From positions 1-35,689 of the forward strand of contig OMYD01000050.1 in assembly GCA_900315195.1 (NCBI GenBank): a stretch of 35,689 nucleotides of DNA. The letters run 5' to 3'. The DNA comes from an uncultured Eubacteriales bacterium. GTDB taxonomy: Bacteria; Bacillota; Clostridia; Oscillospirales; Acutalibacteraceae. Made by a program: the position numbers and the translations under genes. Below, piece after piece: positions 24,812-35,689 of the stretch. The notes under the pieces are model-generated. The model ran no database searches. It was not told the origin of the DNA and saw only the letters and a list, made by a program, of their open reading frames with translations. Position 1 is the stretch's first letter; every line of letters begins with the position of its first letter.

Positions 24812-27301
24812 TTATTCCTCAACCGTTTCCCGGGCGGTTTCTTCTTCCTCGCCTGTTTCGGGATTGTCCGGCTCTTCAACGTGAGGTGAGCGCGCGATTG
24901 TAACAACCTTGTCGCCCTCGCCGACCTTCATTACCGTAACACCCTTTGACGGACGCGAGCAAACGCGGATTGACTCGGCAGCGATACGGATGATAATGCC
25001 TTCCTGCGAGATCATAATAATATCGTCGTCAAGATCAACAACCTTAATGGCCGCGACTTTGCCGTACTTATCGACATGGTAGTTGATAAGACCCTTGCCG
25101 CCGCGCGACTGAATGCGGTAATCATCGGCGCTTGACAGTCTGCCGTAGCCTGTCTCACTGACAGTCAGTACCAGACCGTTTTCACGCACAACGCTCATAC
25201 CCACAACCTCGTCGCCGTCTTTAAGAGTAAGCGCCTTAACGCCTCTGGCCTGTCTGCCCATGGGACGGACGTCGGTCTCGTTGAATCGGATAGCTGTACC
25301 CATGCGCGTAGCTACAATTACATTCGCGTTTCCGTCGGTCATCCTTACCCATGCAAGCTCGTCGCCCTCGTTAAGCTCAAGCGCGATAAGGCCGCCCTTG
25401 CGCGCGGTATTGTACGCGTTAAGCGCAATTCTCTTAATAATTCCGCGGCGTGTTACCATAACAAGGAACTTGTCCTCGTCAAACTCGGGCACACGAATCA
25501 TCGAGGTAACCTTTTCATCGGGTGAGATAGGCAGCAGGTTAGCGATATTAAGTCCCTTTGACTGGCGTGTTCCTTCGGGAACCTCATAACATTTCAGGCG
25601 GTAAACCCTGCCCTTATCGGTAAAGAACAGAACATAGTCATGAGAGTTGATAATAAACATCTCGGTTGCTACGTCCTCCTCGCGTCTGGACATACCCGAA
25701 ACGCCTCTGCCGCCTCTGCGCTGAATCTTATATGTATCAACCGCAAGGCGCTTAACATATCCGAACTGAGTAAGAGTAAGAACGCACTCCTCCTGAGGAA
25801 TAAGATCCTCAATATCAACCTCGCCGCTGATTGCGCAAATCTCGGTGCGGCGCGGGTCAGCGTACTTGTTGCGGATAGCGGTAAGCTCCTCCTTAACGAT
25901 CTCAAGCTTCTTGGTGTCGCTTGCAAGAATCTCATTGTATTCGGCGATTTTAGCCTTGAGGGCGGCAATTTCGTCCTCAATTTTGGCGCGCTCCATATTT
26001 GTGAGCTGTCCTAAACGCATCTGGACAATAGCGTTAGCCTGAATTTCATCCAGTCCGAAACGCTCCATCAGCGCGGCTCTGGCACTGCCCAAATCCTTGC
26101 TGCTTCTGATAATCGCTATAACCTCGTCAATAAAGTCTATGGCAATTTTCAAGCCCTCTAAAATATGGGCTCTGTCCATAGCTTTTTTCAGGTTGTACTG
26201 AGTTCTGCGGTGAATTACCTCTTCCTGGAAGTCAATGTAGCAGCGCAGCATATCCTTCAGCGTGAGGATCTTCGGCTGACCGTCAACGATAGCCAGCATA
26301 ATCGCTCCGAAGGTAACCTGAAGCTGAGTGTAGCTGAACAGCTGATTGAGCACAATCTGAGCCGAAGCGTCGCGCTTAACGTCGATTTCAATATGCATTC
26401 CGTTTCTGTCGGAATGGTCCTCAATATTTGAAATGCCCTCAAGCCTTTTGTCCTTTACAAGGTTAGCGATATTTTCAATCAGGCGTGCCTTGTTGACTTT
26501 ATAGGGCAGCTCGGTGACGATTATTTTATATCTGCCGTTTTTCGCCTCAACAATCTCCGTTTTGGCGCGGACGGTAATCCTGCCGCGTCCTGTAGCGTAA
26601 GCGGCGCGGATGCCGCTTCTGCCCATAATCATGCCGCCTGTCGGGAAGTCCGGGCCGGGCAGGCACTCCATAAGCTCGGGAAGCTCAGCGTCTGGGTTAT
26701 CAATTAAAGCGCAGACCGCGTCAATTGTCTCTCCGAGGTTGTGGGGCGGAATTTCCGTTGCCATACCGACCGCGATACCGCTGGAGCCGTTTACAAGCAG
26801 ATTTGGGAAACGGCTTGGAAGAACTGTCGGTTCCTTTAGTCTGTCGTCGTAGTTCGGAACAAAGTCAACCGTTTCCTTGTCAATATCGGTGAGCATATCC
26901 ATCGAGATTTTGCTCATGCGCGCCTCGGTATATCTGTAAGCCGCGGGCGGGTCGCCGTCCACCGAACCGAAGTTTCCGTGGCCGTCAACAAGCATATATC
27001 TCATTGAAAAGTCCTGTGCCAGACGAACCATAGCGTCATAAACCGACGCGTCGCCGTGAGGGTGATACGAACCCAGCACAGAACCGACTGTGTCGGCGCA
27101 CTTATGATACGGCTTTGAAGGCTCAAGACCTCTTTCATACATTGTGTAAAGAATACGTCTGTGAACGGGCTTTAAACCGTCGCGCACATCTGGAAGGGCG
27201 CGCGCTACGATAACGCTCATCGAGTAGTCAAGAAAGCTCTTGCGCATCTCATTTTGCAGGTCGACGTCTATAATTCTTTTTTCATTCAACTGTTCATCCA
27301 T
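24812..27301 (-). CDS. gyrA: DNA gyrase subunit A
   Basis: 829 residues, full length. GyrA is the breakage-reunion subunit that works with GyrB as an A2B2 tetramer to add negative supercoils. The catalytic Tyr is Y124 in [10 protein letters not shown]; the GyrA box is [11 protein letters not shown]; the C-terminal beta-pinwheel follows and the tail is acidic. The quinolone-determining stretch reads [12 protein letters not shown], with Ala85 where E. coli has Ser83, and Asp89 kept. AGAGGT precedes ATG 27301. It is the third gene of gyrB-thioesterase-gyrA. Confidence 0.98.
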   Translation of the reverse strand: MDEQLNEKRIIDVDLQNEMRKSFLDYSMSVIVARALPDVRDGLKPVHRRILYTMYERGLEPSKPYHKCADTVGSVLGSYHPHGDASVYDAMVRLAQDFSMRYMLVDGHGNFGSVDGDPPAAYRYTEARMSKISMDMLTDIDKETVDFVPNYDDRLKEPTVLPSRFPNLLVNGSSGIAVGMATEIPPHNLGETIDAVCALIDNPDAELPELMECLPGPDFPTGGMIMGRSGIRAAYATGRGRITVRAKTEIVEAKNGRYKIIVTELPYKVNKARLIENIANLVKDKRLEGISNIEDHSDRNGMHIEIDVKRDASAQIVLNQLFSYTQLQVTFGAIMLAIVDGQPKILTLKDMLRCYIDFQEEVIHRRTQYNLKKAMDRAHILEGLKIAIDFIDEVIAIIRSSKDLGSARAALMERFGLDEIQANAIVQMRLGQLTNMERAKIEDEIAALKAKIAEYNEILASDTKKLEIVKEELTAIRNKYADPRRTEICAISGEVDIEDLIPQEECVLTLTQFGYVKRLAVDTYKIQRRGGRGVSGMSRREEDVATEMFIINSHDYVLFFTDKGRVYRLKCYEVPEGTRQSKGLNIANLLPISPDEKVTSMIRVPEFDEDKFLVMVTRRGIIKRIALNAYNTARKGGLIALELNEGDELAWVRMTDGNANVIVATRMGTAIRFNETDVRPMGRQARGVKALTLKDGDEVVGMSVVRENGLVLTVSETGYGRLSSADDYRIQSRGGKGLINYHVDKYGKVAAIKVVDLDDDIIMISQEGIIIRIAAESIRVCSRPSKGVTVMKVGEGDKVVTIARSPHVEEPDNPETGEEEETARETVEE

Positions 27302-27337
27302 CGTTGTACCTCTGCTTTTCTGTTCAATGTCACATCT

Positions 27338-27769
27338 TTATTGTATCTTAACGTTTCCGTTCATCTTTTCATAAAGCTCGGGAAGGCGCTTTTTTATGTT
27401 GCATGGCTTAAAGGTCACGCTGTCAACGACGCCGTGCTCGGTGGTGCCGTAGCCCAGCTCCTCCTCCTTGCCGTCGTCAAGAATTCTCTTTATGGAATAA
27501 GCAAACTCAATTCTCGCCGCAGTCATGTGAATACACCATGTGCGCACAATAAGCTTGTCTTCATATAAAGCGGGCTTTCCGTAGTGGCAGGTCAGGTTAA
27601 GCACGGGAGTCATTACGCCCGCGGCTTCCATTTCTGTATAGGTGGTACCAAACATTTTGATAAAATCGGTTCTTCCGACTTCATACCAGATGGGATAGTT
27701 TGCGTGATGAGCGACACCCATTCTGTCGGTTTCCGCGTATCTGACGGTTATATAGGATTTTGAATGCAT
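27338..27769 (-). CDS. acyl-CoA thioesterase of the 4HBT/YbgC hot-dog family
   Basis: 143 residues. The hot-dog-fold signature RYAETDRMGVAHHANYPIWYEVGRTDF holds the catalytic Asp (ETD) and the HANY motif, as in YbgC/FadM-type thioesterases that hydrolyse acyl-CoA. AAGGAGGT overlaps the end of gyrB, and ATG 27769 lies 11 nt after the gyrB stop, so translation is probably coupled. It is inserted between gyrB and gyrA, which are usually neighbours; the metabolic link is unknown. Confidence 0.92.
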   Translation of the reverse strand: MHSKSYITVRYAETDRMGVAHHANYPIWYEVGRTDFIKMFGTTYTEMEAAGVMTPVLNLTCHYGKPALYEDKLIVRTWCIHMTAARIEFAYSIKRILDDGKEEELGYGTTEHGVVDSVTFKPCNIKKRLPELYEKMNGNVKIQ

Positions 27770-27780
27770 ACGGTACCTCC

Positions 27781-30122
<2,342 letters not shown>

Positions 30123-30124
30123 TA

Positions 30125-30874
30125 TTAAAACCTTCTGTTGCCTGAATACTTATTTGTGTCCGGCTTTACATACTCTTTTACATCGTCATCTGATTCATCA
30201 TCAATATCTTCCTCTGTTTCTTCTATCGGAGGAAGATAATGTCTGCTGCGGATAATCTGACTGCCCTCAGAGTGGATTTTTTTCAAAGGAACCGAAGTTG
30301 TTCCGGCGTGATCCTCACTTACATCATCAATAACATGAACATAACTGTCGTTATCGTTACTGTCACTTTCAGAGTGCGATACAATATTCTGACTTTCCTC
30401 CTGTTCCCTTGAAGATGAACGTTCGGACTTAATCTGATTAAACAAATCCGCGTTTATTTTAAACTGCATGCTGTTTTCAAGCGATGAGTTAATCTCCTCA
30501 TCAAATTCAGTCGCGGCAAGATTATCCGAATACTCCATGCCCGCTTTTTTTGCTTCCATTGATTTCTGATATTTTTTCAGAGGTTCAAGACAAACAAATT
30601 TAGGCGTAAAAAACAGAAATATTACCAAAGGAGCCGCGACAAGCAAAATTCCCATCGGATTGCTTAAAAGCTTAAATAAAAACCAAAGTCCCATTATTGC
30701 GAGCGAAATTACCGCCACAATAATAAAAACAGGTATAATCAGCTTTGAAATAACAACTCTGCTTTCCTTTCCGCAGCGCGTGCAGGTATACTGAGCCTTT
30801 CGCCTGCTGAAATAAGCATTTATATATGACATTCTTCTTCCGCAGTACGGACATCTTTGTTTTTTTCGATTCAT
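30125..30874 (-). CDS. zinc-ribbon membrane protein with long acidic tail (first of pair)
   Basis: 249 residues. A four-Cys ribbon (RCPYCGRRMSYINAYFS and YTCTRCGKES) is followed by two hydrophobic segments (about 45-68 and 74-95), then a long hydrophilic tail rich in Ser, Glu and Asp (SESDSNDNDSYVHVIDDV, EETEEDIDDESDDDVKEY) that is probably disordered. No function is recognised. I start at ATG 30874 with AAGAGGA about 7 nt upstream, because the ribbon begins right after it; an upstream extension to 30967 would overlap remB. It and the gene at 29796 look like divergent paralogues in the recF-gyrB gap. Confidence 0.78.
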   Translation of the reverse strand: MNRKKQRCPYCGRRMSYINAYFSRRKAQYTCTRCGKESRVVISKLIIPVFIIVAVISLAIMGLWFLFKLLSNPMGILLVAAPLVIFLFFTPKFVCLEPLKKYQKSMEAKKAGMEYSDNLAATEFDEEINSSLENSMQFKINADLFNQIKSERSSSREQEESQNIVSHSESDSNDNDSYVHVIDDVSEDHAGTTSVPLKKIHSEGSQIIRSRHYLPPIEETEEDIDDESDDDVKEYVKPDTNKYSGNRRF

Positions 30875-30888
30875 ATTCAATCCTCTTA

Positions 30889-31137
30889 TTATCCAAATCT
30901 TCTGTTGCTTAGTGTTTTTGTAGAGAGCTGGGATATATAAACAATATTCCTGCCGTTTTCCCTGCAAACCACAAAAGAGCGCGGCAATTCGAAAGACACA
31001 TTAACGACCTCGCCGTTCTTTTGTGCCGCCGCCAAAAAATCTCTTGTTTTTTTAGACACCGTGCACGCGTCAATATCAAACATAGCCACTATGCTTCTAT
31101 CGTCGATTACCGTGTCCTGTCCAAGATGTAAATACAT
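30889..31137 (-). CDS. remB: DUF370 extracellular-matrix regulator RemB (YaaB)
   Basis: 82 residues. The N-terminus MYLHLGQDTVIDDRSIVAMFDID and the block CTVSKKTRDFLAAAQKNGEVVNVSFELPRSFVV match the DUF370 family (RemA/RemB), small Firmicute DNA-binding regulators. Position between recF and gyrB is the classical location of yaaB. GAGGAAGG precedes ATG 31137, and the gap to the recF stop is about 10 bp. Confidence 0.93.
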   Translation of the reverse strand: MYLHLGQDTVIDDRSIVAMFDIDACTVSKKTRDFLAAAQKNGEVVNVSFELPRSFVVCRENGRNIVYISQLSTKTLSNRRFG

Positions 31138-31147
31138 ACCTTCCTCT

Positions 31148-32248
31148 TTATTCGGTAACGTTTCCTTTGCTTACAAAAAATACTTTTCCTTTTTTGAGCT
31201 GTTCTTTATTTGATTTTTCACAGCAGGTAATAAAAACCTGACTGTCCTTTAACTCATTAAGCAGAAAATCCTGTCTGCCGTTGTCAAGCTCCGACAGAAC
31301 ATCGTCAAGCAGAATTACGGGCTCCTCTCCCATTCTCTCCCTCAGCACTGCCGCCTCAGCAAGTTTTAGGGAAAGCACAGCGCTGCGCTGCTGCCCCTGA
31401 GAGGCAAACGCCTTGGCGTTTTTACCGTTAATCAGTATTTCCATATCATCTCGGTGAGGTCCCGAAAGAGTAACACCCATGTGAATATCATTTTTTCTGT
31501 TATTTGAGCACCTTAAAGCAAATTTTTCGCGTATAGTTTCAAAGCTGTCGTCGGGCTCAATGTCTTCTGTTGAAATATACCTGATACTCAGATTTTCCCT
31601 GCCGCCGGAGATTCCGCTGTGATAAAACCGGGCCTTTTCCGACAGCATTTTCATATAATCAAGCCTTTTGCGAATCAGCATTGCTCCGTAATAAAAAAGC
31701 TGCTCGTCCCAAATATCAAGCGTATCTTCAAGCGCGGGTTTTCTTAAAATATCTTTAAGCAAAGTATTGCGCTGATTAAGCATACGGTTGTACTTTGACA
31801 ATATTACGGCGTTCTGAAGCTTTTCCCTGCAAATTGCGCTGTCAATAAACCTTCGCCTCTCGCCCGGACCTCTCTTAATTAAATTGAGATGTTCGGGTGA
31901 GAACACAACCGCGCAGAATTTTTCAATCAGCACCGATGCCGATTTTTTTTCAACGCCGTTTATCTTTACTGACTTTTTTCCGCCGTTAAAGCTGAGTGTA
32001 GCGTTTTGATCTCTGCCCTGACCGAAAAATTCCAAATCCAGTCTTGCAAAGCTTTTATCCCACTTGATTACATCGCTGTCCTTTGACGTTCTGAACGAAT
32101 GACCGCCGCAAAACAGCCAAAGCGCCTCAAGCATATTTGTTTTTCCCTGAGCATTATCGCCGTAAATTACATTTACGCCCTCACAGGGAACAAGTTCAGA
32201 ATCATCAAGATTTCTGAAATTTTTAAAAACGATTTTTCTGACTTTCAA
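31148..32248 (-). CDS. recF: DNA replication and repair protein RecF
   Basis: 366 residues. An SMC/ABC-type ATPase that helps load RecA at gaps. The Walker A motif GDNAQGKTNMLEA is at residues 30-42; the ABC signature SQGQQRSAVLSLKLAE and Walker B PVILLDDVLSELD are near the C-terminus. The start is TTG 32248, 3 bp after the stop of the S4 gene and without a visible Shine-Dalgarno, so it probably relies on translational coupling. Confidence 0.96.
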   Translation of the reverse strand: MKVRKIVFKNFRNLDDSELVPCEGVNVIYGDNAQGKTNMLEALWLFCGGHSFRTSKDSDVIKWDKSFARLDLEFFGQGRDQNATLSFNGGKKSVKINGVEKKSASVLIEKFCAVVFSPEHLNLIKRGPGERRRFIDSAICREKLQNAVILSKYNRMLNQRNTLLKDILRKPALEDTLDIWDEQLFYYGAMLIRKRLDYMKMLSEKARFYHSGISGGRENLSIRYISTEDIEPDDSFETIREKFALRCSNNRKNDIHMGVTLSGPHRDDMEILINGKNAKAFASQGQQRSAVLSLKLAEAAVLRERMGEEPVILLDDVLSELDNGRQDFLLNELKDSQVFITCCEKSNKEQLKKGKVFFVSKGNVTE

Positions 32249-32251
32249 TGT

Positions 32252-32464
32252 TTATTCTACAACAATATCAATATCATCAAACTGCGCAGTATCGCCCGGT
32301 CTCATTTTTTTGCCGCGCATAGTGCACACCTCGTTGTTTACAAGCACCTCGCCGTTTTGAATGACAACCTTTGCCATTCCACCGGTTGAACATACTCCCG
32401 AAAGTTTAAGTAAATCCTGAAGGCGTATAAACTCACTTTCAATGTGAATTTTCTCAACCTTCAT
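32252..32464 (-). CDS. yaaA: S4-domain RNA-binding protein YaaA
   Basis: 70 residues, a single S4-type RNA-binding fold: IRLQDLLKLSGVCSTGGMAKVVIQNGEVLVNNEVCTMRGKKM. Its place between dnaN and recF is conserved in Firmicutes. ATG 32464 lies within dnaN (11-bp overlap), indicating coupled translation. Confidence 0.94.
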   Translation of the reverse strand: MKVEKIHIESEFIRLQDLLKLSGVCSTGGMAKVVIQNGEVLVNNEVCTMRGKKMRPGDTAQFDDIDIVVE

Positions 32465-33560
32465 TTGCCAACCTCACGGGAACAACAATGCTTAAAAAGC
32501 TGTCGCCCTTAACAGGCTTAATAACAATAGGCGAAACCGCGCCGTTGAGCACCATCTTTACCTCGTCTGTATCGGTATTTTTAAGCGCCTCAAGCATATA
32601 GCGGTTATTAAATCCGATTTCCACGCTCTCGCCGATAATCGGAACGTTAATAACATCATTTGCCCTGCCCACAGCGGAAGCGCATGACATTCTTATCTCA
32701 TTTTCATTAAACTTGCACCTGACGGGACTCTGTATTCTCTCACTGTTTAACAGCGACATTCTCTCAACAGAATCAATCATCATCCGTGTGTTGATAACAA
32801 GCTCGGTCTTTTCGCCAGTGGGAATAGTCGACTTGTAATCCAAAAATGTACCTTCAATAAGACGTGAAATAACCTTATAACTGTTAATCTTAAAAGTAAT
32901 ATGTCTTTGACCGACAATAATCTCGACATTCTCTTCATCGTCGGTAATCAGCTTCAGAACCTCAAGCTGGGTTTTTCCGGGAACAACAAAAGATGTATTG
33001 CTCTCACTGTCAACATTTTCACTTCTGATTGCCATTCTGAAACCGTCGATAGCGACAATTCTCAGAACACCTTCAGAAATTTCAAAAAGAGAACCCGTAT
33101 AAATAGGCTTTGAATTATTATCGCTTACCGCGTAAACGGTCTGACGGATCATATCTCGCAATACCTTCGCGTTCACGGTAATTCCGTCGGTCTGCTGGAA
33201 GGTCGGCAAATCGGGATATTCAACCGATGACATGCCTACAATCTGATAATCAACCTTGCCGCAGGTAATATAAGTAACCATTCTGTCATCGGTTTCAATC
33301 ATAACAATTTCTTCGGGCAGACGGCGTACAATATCAAGAAACAGTCTGGCGCTGAGAACAATCTCGCCTTCCTGCTTAATTGTCGCCTCAACATCGGTTG
33401 TAATACCAATTTCCAAATTATAGCCCGAAATATTCAAACTGTTATTATATGCTTTAATCAATACACCCTCAAGCGCAGGGATTGATGCCTTTGACGATAC
33501 GGCTCTCGACACGTTGGAAACTGCCGAAACCAAATCCGTTCTTAAACATGAAAATTTCAC
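32454..33560 (-). CDS. dnaN: DNA polymerase III beta subunit (sliding clamp)
   Basis: 368 residues, the three-domain clamp that tethers the polymerase to DNA. The N-terminus MKFSCLRTDLVSAVSNVSRAVS and internal KASIPALEGVLIKA, FVVPGKTQLEVLKLI and the end IVVPVRLANEG are typical. The start is GTG 33560 behind AGAGAGG. The 465-bp gap to dnaA carries a repeat element and possible DnaA sites; no convincing promoter was picked out. Confidence 0.97.
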   Translation of the reverse strand: MKFSCLRTDLVSAVSNVSRAVSSKASIPALEGVLIKAYNNSLNISGYNLEIGITTDVEATIKQEGEIVLSARLFLDIVRRLPEEIVMIETDDRMVTYITCGKVDYQIVGMSSVEYPDLPTFQQTDGITVNAKVLRDMIRQTVYAVSDNNSKPIYTGSLFEISEGVLRIVAIDGFRMAIRSENVDSESNTSFVVPGKTQLEVLKLITDDEENVEIIVGQRHITFKINSYKVISRLIEGTFLDYKSTIPTGEKTELVINTRMMIDSVERMSLLNSERIQSPVRCKFNENEIRMSCASAVGRANDVINVPIIGESVEIGFNNRYMLEALKNTDTDEVKMVLNGAVSPIVIKPVKGDSFLSIVVPVRLANEG

Positions 33561-33837
33561 GTCAGTAAACCTCTCTTATCTTTATATTTATTATTTTACT
33601 AGTAATAGTAGGGAATGTGGAAACCAACTAAACCCATAATTTTCCGCGTCTTTATCGGCATTTTCGTTCAACACCCGAATTAGGATACCGCATGAATAAA
33701 CGTGGACACCATTTTTAACCTTTTAACAATAAGTTTGACATCTTTTATAATCATTCAATATTTATCTTACTTTTAATAATCAATCCTATGTTGATACCTG
33801 TGAATACATACGTGACGCCCGCTGCCACGGGAGGGCA

Positions 33838-34018
33838 GTAGCGAATCAGACGTTTAAGATTGACCAAACATGGCGACCCGCAATTTAAGTTGCGACGTTG
33901 TAGAAACGCTTTTCGGGCGCACACATGGGTACTCCCCTACGGATAAAACAAAAAGTTTTGATGCGCCGTTATAACGACTTTTCCTTCAAACCGACTTCTA
34001 AATAGGCGCGCTTCGAGT
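33838..34018 (-). repeat. dispersed palindromic element, copy E, after dnaA
   Basis: Minus strand, starting about 8 nt after the dnaA stop: CTCGAAGCGCG, CCTATTT (34006-34000), a 29-nt spacer, AACGGCG (33970-33964), then, after an inserted second palindrome, AATCTTAAACGTCTGATT (33861-33844). The head is degenerate (TTACTCGAA only). Stretches match copy D closely, including GCGCGCCT, GAAGTCGG and AACGGCGC. Confidence 0.6.
33915..33940 (-). repeat. TAGGGG-family palindrome nested in element E
   Basis: Minus strand GTAGGGGAGTACCCATGT followed by GTGCGCCC; the right arm and loop equal those in the first RAYT gene, and the left arm has diverged. Confidence 0.6.
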
Positions 34019-34025
34019 AATGTAA

Positions 34026-35345
34026 TTACCGGTCGCGGATGTTTTTGATAATATCGTCGATAAGTTCCTTTATTTTACGGTCGTTTTCGATTTGCTTCTG
34101 GATTTTCTGAATTGAATATATAATTGTGGAATAATGCCTTCCGCCGAACTCATCGCCGATATTGACCATAGAAAGAGCGGTAATTTCTCTTGTAATGTAG
34201 ATTGCGATGTGACGGGCGTTGCTGATATTGGCGCTCTTGTTTTTCTGAGAGCGGATTTCGTCGGCGGAAACGCCGAAAGTGCGGGCAACCTCATCAATAA
34301 CACGCTCAACTGTCACCTCGGGCGGAACATCGTTATTGAGAATATCAGCAATGACTTCCTGAGCCGATGAAATAGTAATCTTTTCGTGATTCAGCAGATA
34401 CTTTGCCTTGAGCTTTTTGACGGTTCCCTCAAGCTGACGAATATTTGATTTAAGCTTGGAAGCTATAAATTCACAGACCTCGTTGGAAAGCTCAACGTCA
34501 AGCAGTTCAGCCTTGCGCTTGATAATAGCAATTCTTGTTTCAATATCCGGGGGTTGAATATCCGCAATAAGATCCTGCTCAAAGCGCGAGCGCAGACGGT
34601 CGGCAAGAGTCTTTATCTCCTTGGGAGGACGGTCAGATGTCAGAACGATCTGTTTGTGAGCGTCATAAAGAGCGTTAAATGTATGAAAGAATTCCTCCTG
34701 CATACCTTCTTTTCCGCCTAAGAACTGAACATCGTCCACAAGAAGAACATCGACCTGACGGTACTTCTGACGAAACTCAATCATAGTTTTCATTTTAAGC
34801 GACTCAACAAGCTCATTGATAAAGTCGTCGATTTTTATGTAGCAGATATTTTTGTCGGGATAATTTTTTTTGATTTCGTTTTGAATTGCAAAAAGAAGGT
34901 GAGTTTTACCGAGTCCGGAGTTACCGTACAAAAACAGAGGATTATAGGCGTTTGACGGATTTGTAGCCACAGCCATACAGGCCGCGTGCGCAAAGTTATT
35001 TGACGAGCCTACAATAAAGGTGTCAAATGTGTATTCGTAATTATTTCCGATATCTTCAACCTTTTTATCAGCTTGATCATTTTCACCGATTTCATCCGGA
35101 GTTTTAAGTTCAATCTTAAATTTGTTATCAAAAATTGCCTCAAACGCCTCATTAAGCAGCGGAATATAGCAGCGGGTGATGGTCTGGCGGTGAAAATCAT
35201 TTGGAACAAGAAGATACGCGGTATTATCTTCAAAACTGAGTTCCAGCGGTTTTATACGAACAATCCAGGTGTTGTACGCGACGTCAGTGATTTTTGATTT
35301 GCAATAAGAGCAGATAAGCTCCCAAGCGTCGCCGAATGAATTCAT
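34026..35345 (-). CDS. dnaA: chromosomal replication initiator DnaA
   Basis: 439 residues. DnaA binds origin boxes and unwinds DNA as an ATP-bound filament. Domain I (1-80, WELICSYCKSKITDVAYNTW), a short linker (to about 103), and the AAA+ domain with Walker A GNSGLGKTH (141-149) and Walker B VLLVDDVQFL are present. The C-terminal domain IV has the helix-turn-helix, but the signature normally written GGRDH(S/T)T reads GGRHYSTIIY (401-410): Asp to His and His to Tyr at base-contacting positions. I start at ATG 35345 (AGAGGAAG upstream); ATG 35363 lacks a ribosome-binding site. Confidence 0.97.
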   Translation of the reverse strand: MNSFGDAWELICSYCKSKITDVAYNTWIVRIKPLELSFEDNTAYLLVPNDFHRQTITRCYIPLLNEAFEAIFDNKFKIELKTPDEIGENDQADKKVEDIGNNYEYTFDTFIVGSSNNFAHAACMAVATNPSNAYNPLFLYGNSGLGKTHLLFAIQNEIKKNYPDKNICYIKIDDFINELVESLKMKTMIEFRQKYRQVDVLLVDDVQFLGGKEGMQEEFFHTFNALYDAHKQIVLTSDRPPKEIKTLADRLRSRFEQDLIADIQPPDIETRIAIIKRKAELLDVELSNEVCEFIASKLKSNIRQLEGTVKKLKAKYLLNHEKITISSAQEVIADILNNDVPPEVTVERVIDEVARTFGVSADEIRSQKNKSANISNARHIAIYITREITALSMVNIGDEFGGRHYSTIIYSIQKIQKQIENDRKIKELIDDIIKNIRDR

Positions 35346-35689
35346 AGTTCTACTTCCTCTCATACGTTAATTTATATCCATTATTTCCTCATTTTCAGTG
35401 TTATGTGAGTATTGCTGATTTAAGATAAAAACAAAGATTTTCAGATAGAATAATCATATAAAAAAAACCGAATATTTGTATATTTTTATAAAGGTCGCAA
35501 ATGTACCCACATTAACATCATACACTTCACTATTATAGCAAATTTATCCTGAAAAATCAAGTAAATTTACACTTTTAAAGCCGTTTTCAGTCTGCGTTGT
35601 AAATAGATGTGAACCATTTTGTGTAAAAAATAAAGCAATGATATGGTAGAATGTTTTTGCCCGCCTTTGGAGTGGAGCGTAGCGGAACG
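35346..35689. other. dnaA upstream region, no gene seen
   Basis: 344 bp. It holds the dnaA promoter and a leader of about 180 nt. Possible divergent DnaA sites: TACCCACATT (35504-35513), TGTGAACCAT (35608-35617) and TTTTGTGTAAAA just after. The last 30 bp (GCCTTTGGAGTGGAGCG onwards) may be the edge of another palindromic element or the next unit. AT-rich throughout. Confidence 0.4.
35532..35560 (-). promoter_or_regulatory. dnaA promoter
   Basis: Minus strand TTGATT (35560-35555), 17-nt spacer, TATAAT (35537-35532). Confidence 0.78.

Larger units (their letters stand above)
33561..34025. other. dnaA-dnaN intergenic region, possible origin (oriC) part
   Basis: 465 bp without a gene. The dnaN-proximal half (33561-33810) is AT-rich, with AT stretches at 33740-33780 that could unwind. 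Divergent DnaA-box-like sites on the minus strand: GGTTTCCACATT (33625-33614), GGTGTCCACGTT (33710-33699) and GTATTCACA (33807-33799). No perfect TTATCCACA is present. The dnaA-proximal half is filled by palindromic element E and a nested TAGGGG-type palindrome. Whether replication starts here cannot be decided from sequence alone. Confidence 0.4.

Noticed and set aside
35345..35363. Upstream starts for dnaA (35363) and similar longer starts at 30967, 24760, 23697, 18353 and 8178
   Set aside because: Each lacks a Shine-Dalgarno site, overlaps a promoter, operator or neighbouring gene, or precedes a signal peptide or zinc ribbon that should be N-terminal.
33561..35689. Canonical DnaA boxes (TTATCCACA) around dnaA
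   Set aside because: No perfect copy was found by eye on either strand; only divergent candidates are reported.

Overview
The window looks like a chromosomal segment next to the replication origin of a low-to-middle GC Firmicute, most likely a gut Clostridia member of the Ruminococcaceae/Oscillospiraceae type. This rests on gene order (dnaA, dnaN, S4/yaaA, recF, remB, gyrB, gyrA on one strand), Firmicute-type promoters and Shine-Dalgarno sequences, frequent TTG/GTG starts and many lipoproteins. The organism assignment is inference; no database was searched.

Layout. 1-3400: a small basic membrane protein, a lipoprotein and a secreted five-repeat FN3 protein with a transglutaminase-like tail. 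3500-5160: mgtE behind a structured leader that looks like an M-box. 5230-7360: a small membrane protein, a 99-bp tandem repeat, an FkbM methyltransferase and an orphan 5S rRNA. 7480-8110: a flavin reductase family gene. 8310-18260: an arginine biosynthesis cluster, argG-argH-argC-argJ-argB-GNAT-argD-argF, covering glutamate to arginine apart from carbamoyl phosphate synthesis. argG carries a one-base frameshift. Two REP-associated tyrosine transposase (RAYT) genes, one badly broken, sit between arg genes. 18360-24745: a serine beta-lactamase-fold lipoprotein, guaB, three further lipoproteins, and a divergent Xre regulator / zinc-ribbon membrane protein pair with large palindromic operators. 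24812-35560: the gyrA/gyrB/recF/dnaN/dnaA block, all on the minus strand, with a thioesterase between gyrB and gyrA and two zinc-ribbon membrane proteins between remB and gyrB.

The most unusual content is a dispersed intergenic element, about 75-120 bp. It has a 15-bp head palindrome whose arms vary in a compensatory way, a GCC(T/A)TTTGG-like box, a 29-30 nt spacer, an AACGGCG box and sometimes a second palindrome. Several copies begin exactly inside the stop codon of the preceding gene (argC, argB, guaB). A second palindrome family (TAGGGGCG-n-CGCCC) lies inside the RAYT genes and inside one copy of the first element. Other points of note: DnaA has His-Tyr where the DNA-contact signature normally has Asp-His, and no perfect TTATCCACA was seen around it; two genes appear to start at ATA; the 3' end of the FkbM gene is copied in a tandem repeat; competing hairpins lie between argG and argH.
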